Shown: piece after piece, positions 49,301 to 59,986 of the stretch | Layout: each line of letters starts with the position of its first letter | How positions within the stretch are numbered: position 1 is the first letter of the stretch | From: Adiantum capillus-veneris | Taxonomy: Eukaryota; Streptophyta; Polypodiopsida; Polypodiales; Pteridaceae | Direction: 5' to 3' | NCBI GenBank assembly: GCA_014529385.2 | Contig: CM043944.1 | Location: 79,266,384 to 79,330,383, forward strand | DNA: 64,000 nt | Made by a program: the position numbers and the translations under genes | The notes under the pieces: generated by a model | Database searches by the model: none | Seen by the model: the letters and a program-made list of their open reading frames with translations, nothing else | Told to the model about the DNA's origin: nothing

Positions 49301-52300
49301 CTCCCCTAGGGCACTTATTTATGGGGCCGGGGAGGTATCCACTTCCACATCGCTCATCTTACAGAGATCATACTGATTGTACTGAGGGTCTTCTGCTCAT
49401 GGTAGTCATGGGGGGCTGATCGCCCCCTCTTCACTATACTTGCGTTTGTGTCTACTGTCTCTCTCTCCCCCCTCTCACGCTTCCGCACACGCGCACTCAC
49501 ATGGTATAGCAGTGTGATGTGGTATTGCCTTGTGTCAGAAAAGTTACATAGAGACATTGCTATGTAAGTTTGGGCGTGAGGATTGCAAACCTATTGCCAC
49601 TCCCATGGAAATAGGTTTGAAATCGAGTCTTCATGATGCTGGTGATGCGTGCAGATGTCACTCTTTACCAATCTGTTGTTAGATGCCTCATTTATGTATT
49701 CAATATGAGGCCGGATATTCAGTTTGCAGTCTCACAGGTCAGCAGATTTATGCATAGCCTTGGGTCTAAGCATTGGCAGGTTGTCAAGAGGATTTTGTGC
49801 TACTTGAGTGGGACTTTGCATCTTGGCTTGTTTTATCCCAAGGGGGGGTCATTGCCGCCAGACTTACATGCTTTTTCAGACTCAGATTGGGCTGGTTGTT
49901 TTGACACGCGAGTGTCCACAAGTGGTTTTTGTTTCATGCTTGACAGTTCATGTATATCATGGTTGAGCAAGAAGCAACCTACTGGGGCCACTTCTAGTTG
50001 TGAGGTTGAGTACAGGGCAGTCTTCACAGCTACGGTTGAGTGTGTATGGCTCAGACGCATTATGGCTGTTTTGGGTGTTGGATAAGACACTGCCAACACT
50101 ATCTACACTGACAGTCAGAGCACATTGGCAGTTGTGTATGTATAGTTGAGTGTGTATGGCTCAGACACCTTATGGCTGATTTGGGTGTTGGACATGACAC
50201 TGCCAATCAGAGCGCATTGGCAGTTGCGAGGAACCCAGTTTTTCATGCTCGCAGAAAGCACATTGAGGTGCATTACCACCACTATGTCAGGGAGAGGCTC
50301 TCAGCAGGAGAGATCAGCTTGGCTTATGTGCCGACACAGGACAACCTTGCAGATCTTTTCACAAAGGCATTGTCTCGTAAGAAGTTCGAAGCTTTCCGCA
50401 AAGCTTTGGGCTTACTCGCCTTTGTGGACTGATCATGTCCTCAGGGCATGGCACTTCCCTTTACTTTATGTGCTAGCTCTCGTTCACCGCATCACTCTTA
50501 GGGGGGATTTGTTACCGTATACATGTGGTAGTGATGTGTGTGAACACACTTAGGACCGTCCATGCATTTTTTCCCTCACTAGGAGGTTTTTTCTTCTGTG
50601 AATTGTGTATACGCCCATCATTCTAGGGCTATCTATCTTTCTATTGCACACTAAGTAATATACTCTCTGTTGTGTGCCTTGAGCTTCCTTCGTCTTCTCC
50701 AAGCTGTGTGTGTTTTCTTGCAACCCTAATTCCAACATTCGTAACCACATGTAGCATTGCAAACAACCTTGTACTCTGTCTCTGTGGAAGATAAGGCAAT
50801 TGTAGGCTGTTTCTTGATGCTCCATGAAACTGCTCCCGAGCCAAAATAAAAGGTATAACTTGTAGTCAACCATAGTCTATCTGGATCTCCACCCCAATCT
50901 AAATCACTCCATCCTTGTAGAATGATCTTGGAATCTGTACCTCCGGCCGCATAGTGAATGCCTAATGACTCGGTCGCCTTTAAATACTGTAGAGTCTGAA
51001 TATTCTTCTCTAAATGTGATTGGGTGGGTCTTTGCATGAAAGAATTGAGAAGTCCCATCGGGAAACTGACATCAAACGGGGTGTTGAGAACCCAAATAAG
51101 AGAATGGACCAGTTTCCGATACTTTTTGATATCTGAGGGGTCATAGTGTGACAACTTCTGATTGGGACCCATAGGGTTGAGATAGATTTACACTCAATCA
51201 TACCTATTGCTTCCAACAACTCTTGGATATAGCACTCCTGAGAGAGAAAGAGCCCCCCCCTCTATCTGCCATATCTCCAATCCAAGAAAGTAGTGAAGCA
51301 AGCCAAGATTTGTCATCTCAAAGTCCTTAGCCAAGGTCTTCATAGTAGTGTAGATGTGCTCAACATGGCATCTAGTAATCACAAATCCACATAGAGGATA
51401 ACAAGTGTAACCAATCCTCCCTCACGGTAAATGTATAAATCTGGGTCTGCAAAAGATTGTCGAAAGGAGTGTTGTAGGAAGAAAGAGTCTATCTTTTGGT
51501 GCCACGCTCGAGGGGCTTGCTTCAGGCCGTAGAGAGCCTGTCACAAACTGGTGACGTGGCGACTGTACACACACACTCCCGCTCTGGCTGGGTGACGTGG
51601 CGGTGATGTACGGCCTCCCCTGAAGTCGCGGGGCATTCTGCGGAAAACTGTACGGCCTGATGACATGGTAGCAGTGTACGACTACTTTTTGGGTAGCTTT
51701 TGGCTACAGAGTTCTTACGCAAGAATTGCTTTAAATTTTACTTTATTTTATTAAGCAAGCTTGGAGAGAGAAGTTCCCATTAGTTTTGAAAGCTTTTTAT
51801 TGGCAGCTTTTGGGGCTCTGCTTTTGGCATCCCTTGTAAAACCTTTATAAGTGTGGGTAGGCCTCCCACTCTGCACAACATCTAGACGCAGAATCTGAGA
51901 GTGAGACCTTCCCACTCCCTTGTACTTTGAACTCAGATTAATATAAAAGGAAATACCAAAAGGGGTGCCAGTCTTTGGGGCCAATATCTCTAGGCACGGA
52001 ACTCCGCCGGGCAGTGTCGAATTAATTGTGAACTGTGAACTGTTTTGAAGTGAATTTGTGTTGTGTCACGGTAGATTCTTGACTTGGAGTGTCCATGTTT
52101 GTTACAGTGGTATCAGAGCGCGGCCGATTTCTCTTCTACGGGAAATCCGATCCTTTTGCGCGGCACTTATGGATTCAGACAGAGATCAATCAACTTCCTC
52201 TGCATCTGGAGATGCGGGAAGAGATCACGAAGAAGATTCAAGCGAGGAGTACGGCCCGCCTCGGCCTACTCCGGCGGAGCTTGAAGAGATGGAGCGTCGA

Positions 52301-55300
52301 CGATTGATCGACGATGCAGGAAAGGTGATGATAAATTTTGTGATGGACCCGAAATTTGCAAAATTTATGACCCAAACCTCCTTCGACGAGGTGTATGCAT
52401 AGTGGCAACAAACCACAGAACCACCCCAAACCGGTACTCAAGAAACCTCCTACTCCAAGGATGTTTACTGAGCAAGAATTAGAAGAGGGGATTGATGCAC
52501 GGGTTTCTCAGCTTTTTGACGTGCAGTACAAAACTGAAAAGCACGACAAAAAGCAGAAGAAAGGAACTGACTTCCCGGGTCATTTGGGTCGTCAATCTAC
52601 TTTTGCCTCGGCAAGAAAGCAGAAGAAGCATGTGCGGTTTGAAGGATTACCTAGTTCTTCTTCTTCTTCTTCTTCTTCGAGTTCTTCTAGCTCTTCTGAT
52701 TCGAGCGAAGAAGACAGAAAAGGCAAAAAGCGAAGCAAAAAGCAAAGCTTTGGAAAGGGCAAGAAAAAGGCAAAGAAGTCTAAATCTTGCCTAGTTTCGG
52801 ACAGTTCTACAGAGGACTTGTCTTCGGATAGTTCGGACTCCGATGACCGCAAATTATATGCAAGGAAGAAGAATTTTTACAAAGCCAACCAGTATGACTT
52901 TTTGGAAGATAAAAGCAAGAAAGTCCGAGAGTTCAAAGAAGGTGGACAATCAATCAAATTTGACATGTTTTCTCGATTTCGAGATGCTTCGAAGGCTTTG
53001 GTCTTCTTACAGCAGTTTGACATAGCTTTCTCAGGAGGGCGTTACTCAGAGCACTCCAAGATTCGGAGGGCTACCTCTTACTTCAGGGGAAATGCTCAAA
53101 CTTGGTGGTCCACGCTTCTATTGAACAAGAAAGCGCTAGTTAAATGGCTGAAATTTAAAAGGATTTTTATTTCTTCCTGGTTGACTGGGGAGTACGAACG
53201 TGACATACGAACTGCTTGGAACCATCTTCGGATCACCAAGAGAGATTCATTGGACGCATATTGCGAGAGATTCTGGAGCTCTTTTCTACCAGCCTCTTCA
53301 TTTAAGAAGATCTCGTTCAAAGAGTAGATTGAGCGGTTTACCTTGGGACTTCCTCAGAGATCCGAGATCACTCCTTAGAGCAAAAGTCAGATTCCATTCA
53401 GGAACTGACGAGTCAATGGGGTTTTGCCATTCACTCAGGCAGTTTGACCTACCCCACAAATGAAATCATGACGCAAAGAACCGAATAGACTTCGAACAAT
53501 GAAAGTAGAGAGAAGAAGAGCAACCCAGAAAAGAAAGAAAAGGATGCACGACCCAAGCTTACTCTTTGGGAGAGAGCTCTCTACATCAAAGAGGGGAAGT
53601 GCTTTGGATGCGGGGAAACTGGGCATATCTCCGCGAAGTGCCCTGAAAAGGCACCGAAAGAATAGAACAACAAGGATGAAGACAGGGGTTCAAAAGCAGC
53701 TGAGGAACGTGGACGAAAAGGCAAGATGAAAGCAAGACTGGTTCCAGATTGCATGGGTACTGACCCAAGCACGATTGACGAGAGTACAGAACTTTGCCGA
53801 GCATGGGGCAAAGTGAAAGATTAAGAAGCCTTGATTTTCTTTGATGGAGGAGCCAAGGCCAACTTCATTTCACCTGAATTGGCGGCGCGGCTTGAGATCA
53901 CACTCGATCGGATGGGACCACTAGCAGAGGGAGTTCTAGCGGCACCCGGTAGAAACATAGCCATTACACCTGCCATTGACAAACTTCGGTTGCATTGTCA
54001 GGGGTATTTGGGGCACGAGGACTTCTACATAATGCCCTTGGAAGGTTGTGATGTTCTCCTGGGAATTCCCTGGTATCATAAGAACAACGCTGTGGTCGAC
54101 TATCGGGCGAGAAAAGCGACTTTGACTATAGAGAAGGGCCAAACTATTGCACTTGATGTGAAACTTAAGGGCGAGTCTGTCCCTATTGTATTGGCTTTGG
54201 CCGTTTCAAAATTAATGAAGTCCAGTTTGTTTGTTTACTCGATCTTTTTGAGAGAGTTGAGTGATGAGAATAGGACAAATATGTCAGTTTTCAAGAAAGA
54301 AGGCTATCATGCCGATTGCTTTTCAAAGGGCCTTCCAGGCGAGTTACCACCCGCTCGTCCTGAGGATCATAACATTGATCTGATACTTGGAAGCACACTA
54401 CCGAACCGACCCCCTTACCGTGTGAGCTGAGCCCAGAACGAAGAAATTATGAACCAAGTGAAAGAAAAGGGTCTTGTCCAGCCTAGTACTTCACCGTATT
54501 GCTCTCCAGTGTTGTTGGTTTTGAAGAAAGACGGATCTTGGAGAATGTGCATCGATTATAGAGCTCTCAACAAAATCACAATCAAGAATAGATCTTCGAT
54601 TCCTAGGATTGATGATATTCTTGACCGACTATAGGGATCCTTGTGTTTTAGCAGGATCGATTTGAAGAGTGGATATCATCAGATCAGAATCGCTCTGTCT
54701 ACAAGACAACTTTTCGGACGACTTTTGGGTTATTTAAGTTTTTTGGTGATGCCTTTTGGCCTAACCAATGCTCTTGCGACATTTAACCGGATGATGGACA
54801 TGATTTTTTGAGAGTACAGACTATTTGTTGTCACTTTCTTTGACGACATCATTGTTTTCTCCAAGGATGAGGCAGAACATAGAGAACATTTGCTAGAGGT
54901 CTTTCAGGCATTACGAGATCACAAGTTGGTGATTAATGCGAAAAAAGTGAATTTTTCCTACCAGAGATGACTTTTTGAGACACATTATCTCAGCAGCAAG
55001 AGTGCAGATGGACCCGGCCAAGATAGAGACTATCCGTGATTGGTTCGATTTGAAGAATGACCATGAAGTTAGAAGCTTCTTGGGATTGTGTTCGTACTAC
55101 AGGCGGTTCATTAGAAAGTTTGCAGAGGTTGCATATCTTGACACAGAAAGGAGTCCCTTTCTCGTGGGGACCCACAGAGGTGACTGCCTTTAAGACATTG
55201 AAAGAGAAATTGACTACGGGACGAGTTTTGACTTTGCCGGACTTGCAGAAGTCATTTGAAGTATATTGTGATGCTTGTGGTCGTAGTTTCCATGTCTTTG

Positions 55301-58300
55301 CTTACGAGAGTTGACTATTCTCAAGGCCGGAATTGACAGCACAGATTTATGAGAAAGAGCTTTTGGCGGTTATCCATGCTCATACTCAGTGGCGGCATTA
55401 CCTACTCGGAGCGGATTTTATTGTGTTCACAAACCATCAGAGTTTACGCTACTTCTTGTCACAGAAGCAACTATCGGAAAAGCAGATGCGGTGTGCAAAC
55501 ATCTTGTCACAATTTTACTTCCGGATTGTCCATGTGCAGGGACATAAGCAATTGGTGGCAGATGCATTTGCTCGGAAGCCGTTGGTTCTGCTTATTTTCC
55601 GTGATACATCATAGCAACTTCGAGGATATGGTCGATCAGTATGCTACAGATACAGATTTTGCAAATATTTTCACTAGGATACTGAATGGGGAGGTAGTAG
55701 CGCGATATTCCATTCTGGATGGCTACTTGATGACGAAAACGATGTTGTGCGTTACATAGCCGTTGAGGGAAAAAGGTCCTAATTGAATGCCACTGTCCAC
55801 CTTTTACGGGTCATCGCGGCATTGTTACCACCTTGAAAGGTGTGGAGTGATACTTTTTGGCCGAGACTCAAGAGGGCCGTGGACAATTTTGTACACAGTT
55901 GCTTGGTATGCTAGAAGGTCAAGTTTTGACAGGCATAAAGCACAGGGATTGTTACAGCCTTTACCCATACCCACTCACCCTTGGAAAAGTATTGCAATGG
56001 ATTTTATTTTTTATCTCCCGAAAACACAGCGTTGACACGATTGTTTATTGCCCAGATCTTAAGATTTCATGGCATGCCTGAGACGATTGTCTTCGACAGA
56101 GACCCCAGATTCATGAGTTTGTTTTGGAAGGCTATTTGGGAGAACATTGGCATGCGGTTGCAGTACTCGTCATCGTTCCACCCGCAGACTGACGGGCAAT
56201 CAGAGATTGCTAATTCAGTGGTACTGGATTTGTTGAAGTCTTCTTCTTTGAATATGAAGACTTCATGGGAAAAGGTTTTTACCTTTGGGAAAACATGCCT
56301 ACAGAAACACGATTAGCTCTTTGATGGGGAAGGTGCCATTTGAGATTATTGAATTTTTCTATGAATGGTCCACCCTTCCTTAGCACGAAAGATAAGATTT
56401 TCCTTTGAAGCCGACCAGTTCACGAGGGACTTTGACTTGGTCCGGAAGACTTTGGAGAAATCTCAAAAAAAGGCAGCAGATCGACATCGTCGCGATTTGA
56501 AATTGAAGAAGAACGATTGGATGCTCTTACATTTTGGGAAGGCATGCCTGAGAAAGAAAAAGCAAAAGGAGCAGCTTTCTTGAAAGCTTAGCATGAGATA
56601 CTATGGACCTTTCCAGATTTTCCGAAAAGATAAATGATGTCTTCTTTAGACTGAAGCTGCCCGATACTTGGAGAATTCACAATGCTTTTCATGTGAGTCT
56701 CTTGAAGCCTTTTGAAGGCGATGTGCCCGATGATGGGGAGCCAGATGAGCAACCCGAAGTGGAGGAAAACGAGTAGATACTCGTTCCAGAATAGATATTG
56801 GCACAGAAAGATTAAAGGTAAAGCGATAAGACGGTTCTTGGTTAAATTCAAGACCTACTCCGCATTGGATGCGAAGTGAATGGAGGAGGAGGACCTAGCA
56901 GATACTCCTCAGATTGTGAATCTTTACCTTGAAGCATTTGGATTAGCATAGTCTATTGTAAATGGAACCTCGAACACAGCTTGGGCGGAATCTGGTGCAG
57001 CGGGTATGCACAAGAGGGGAGTCGTTTAGCTCCTTTGTCAACAGATTGCCTCGATTTTTGATATTAAAGTCACTGATGTCTCTTTGAGTTTCAGGGATAC
57101 TGTGAGCCGGCAGTATTCTGCTGTAATGACTTTATGAATTGGAATTCCCGATGATATGGTACTGATTTGTTCTTGGCTTGTTTAAGTGTAGGAACTGATA
57201 GACGAAATGATTGCAACATTTTGGTCTGAATGATCTCGATAGACATGGTTGCAATAGGGATTAGTCAATCGGGCATCTATGAGGCCTTGAGTGGATCTAG
57301 ATGCGATTGCTAATTGCATTGCCGATAAATCATGGTCTGAGATCTGAATGAATTTTGAATGTGATTTATCATGTGGTGTCTTGTGATGTCAAGTGATGTC
57401 CTGTGATGTGACTGTCGATTGGTACATGTGCTAGATGTGTGTTCCTAGTGCGTCGGTACTAACAGTCAGTGTCTGCTAAGACAGTTTATGGCTTCTGTCT
57501 GTTTTGCAAGCATAATCAAGGGCGATTACAATGCTTTCAAGAGGGGGGTATGTCACAAACTGGTGACGTGGCGACTCTGTACACACACACACTCCTGCTC
57601 TGGTTGGGTGACGTGGCAGCTCCCCTGAAATCGCGGCGCATTCTGCAGAAAACCGTATGGCTTGATGACGTGGCAGCAGCGTATGACAGCTTTTTGGGCA
57701 GCTTTTGGCTATGCAGTTCTTACGCAAGAATTGCTTTAAATTTTAAGCTATGCTTTATTTTATTAAGCAAGCTTGGAGAGAGAAGTTCCCATCATTTTTG
57801 AAAGCTTTTTATTGGCAGCTTTTCGGGCTCTGCTTTTGGCATCCCTTGTAAAACCTTTGTAAGTGTGGGCATGCCTCCCACTCTGCAGAGCACCTGGATG
57901 CAGAGTCTGAGAGTGAGACCCCTCCCACTCCCTTTTACTTTGAACTCAGATTAATATAAAAAGAAATATCGAAAGGGGCGCCAGTCTTTGGGGCCAATAT
58001 CTCTAGGCACGGAACTCCGCTGGGCCGTGTCGAATCAATTGTGAAGTGTGAACTGTTTTGAAGTGAATTTGTGTTGTGTTGTGGTAGATTCTTGACTTGG
58101 AGTGTCCAAGTTTGGTACAGATACTTTAACAACCTACAAACCATGTCTTTGAAATCTGGATCCTCGAACTTTGGAGGTTGCTCCATATACACCTCCTCCT
58201 CTAAGTCACCATTGAGAAAAGCCGAAACATCTATCCGAAAAACCGGCCACCTGAAAAAGGCAGCAAGGCAAAAACTATCTGTATGGTTGCCATCCACGCA

Positions 58301-59753
58301 GTCGGTGCAAAGGTCTCGTCATAGTCCACACCTATTCTTTAAGAGAAGCCCTTGGCAACAAGTCATGTCTTGTGCTTGTCCAAAGAACCATTAGATGTGT
58401 ACTTCATTTGACCAATCACCTTCCGCTTGGTAGGCCGTGGAACCAACTCCCAAGTGTTGTTTTTCTTGATGGAATCAAGTTCTTTCTGCATGGCCATCTT
58501 CCACTTTGGTTCTGAAAGCGCCTTCTCAACTGTTTGAGGATCTCTGTCCTTGATCACTGTCGACATCAAGGATAGTTCACGTGTAATAAAGTCCCATCTA
58601 CCTCAGCAAATCGAAATCGTCGAGGTCATCATGCAGTACCGGCTTCACGCCAGTTTGATGAAAATTTGAAGTTGCTGCATCACACAAGGCAGTGTAAGAG
58701 GGAACGCAGCCCAAATGTTCCGAAACAGCGTTCTGGACGAGTCTCGGTCCCGAAATAGAGTCAGGATTGGAACCCCGCTCCGGAACGGGGTGTAACCGGA
58801 ATGGTGTTCCGGAATGGGGGGAACGTGAGACGGAACGGGTGAAAATAGGCATTTGGGGGCAGATTTGGGGCTGTTTGGGGAACATATTTGGACACAAAAA
58901 TCGTTTTCATGTATTTGTAGCCGTAGCTAAAAATATTACAAAGTGACGGATGAATGTTGTATTGTTAAGGATAATGAAAGACCGGAATTGAGCATTGACA
59001 TGCTTCCATAGCTTTGCCCCGAAGAAAAAAAGCCTCCAAGCTCGTAAGAGTCAAAGACCGCCCTCATGGTCGCTTTCCAAATGGTATAGTTCTCACCATT
59101 TAATTGTTGATCTGAGGGAAAAGTAGGGAGGGTAGATATCTTGATTGGTTGATCACCTACGTTGGAGTAGAACTGGGACTAATCTCCCCACTCCTCGTAG
59201 ACGGGTACTTTGCCACCACCGCCAATCGCAGCCTCATTTTGTTCTTAGTCATCACAGACCAAATTCATGTCAGAATCATCACTCCTCTCCATGGTGTTGG
59301 GGAACTTGGGGCCTTGGGCATGTGACGAGGCTAGGTCGAGGTAGAAGGAAGAAAAACTTTAAATCTGCCCACCACAGTTGAAATCAATCCCAAATGAGTG
59401 AAAAACGCAGAAGAAACAGCAAACAGTCTCTTTTTGTTGGGGAAATTCAGCACCAAAAACTCACACAAATCACTGATCCGATTTGAGAGCACGCCGTGGC
59501 TTTGATACCATGTTAAAGGTGCAGCAGAAAAGGGTGAATCTGGTAATGAACTTGTTTGCAACCGCGAGCAAACCTCCTCTCGAGACCGGGCACCAATGAA
59601 TCTCGGATCTATCTCCTCGTTCACAAGCTCCTAGCGCCTATAGCCCACCGCATGGGCTCTGCAATGACGTGCAAGCACAAACAACATGTGTAGTGTGTCT
59701 ACACGCTGTGGAGAGGTAGCAGTAGAGATGACGAGAGATCGCTATGAAGAAAC

Positions 59754-59835
<82 letters not shown>

Positions 59836-59953
59836 AAAACGCTAGAGAGAGGGAGAGAGGCCATGCACACTAAAACGCTAGAGAGATGAAAACGCTAGAG
59901 GGTGTGGGCCCAAACCGTTGGATCTCTGCACCGAACAACATGCCAAAAGTACG

Positions 59954-59986
<33 letters not shown>

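Larger units (their letters stand above)
43696..50737 (+). mobile_element. Element H: Ty1/copia retrotransposon, 5' part missing
   Basis: Integrase C-terminal coding flanks hAT2 and element I (43696-43710 and 46396-46680). RT follows the solo LTR J (48273-49124), continues after a 409-bp insertion (49534-50432), and a PPT CTTAGGGGGGATT precedes the 3' LTR at 50510-50737. H is inserted in the RNase H of copia element G. The 5' LTR, gag, protease and most of integrase are absent, with the left side lost at the hAT2/E/C junction. Confidence 0.82.
51539..58119 (+). mobile_element. Element D: Ty3/gypsy retrotransposon inserted in copia G
   Basis: 5' LTR 51539-52106, primer site TGGTATCAGAGC 52108-52119, gag, protease, RT-RNase H, integrase, chromo-like relic, PPT (CAAGAGGGGGG, 57539-57549) and 3' LTR 57551-58119. 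The target duplication is decayed (GAGCC left, GATAC right, three of five bases agree in the expected register). The split copia frame (VCRLLKY / [11 protein letters not shown]) confirms the insertion. It has more stops than element C. Confidence 0.88.
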
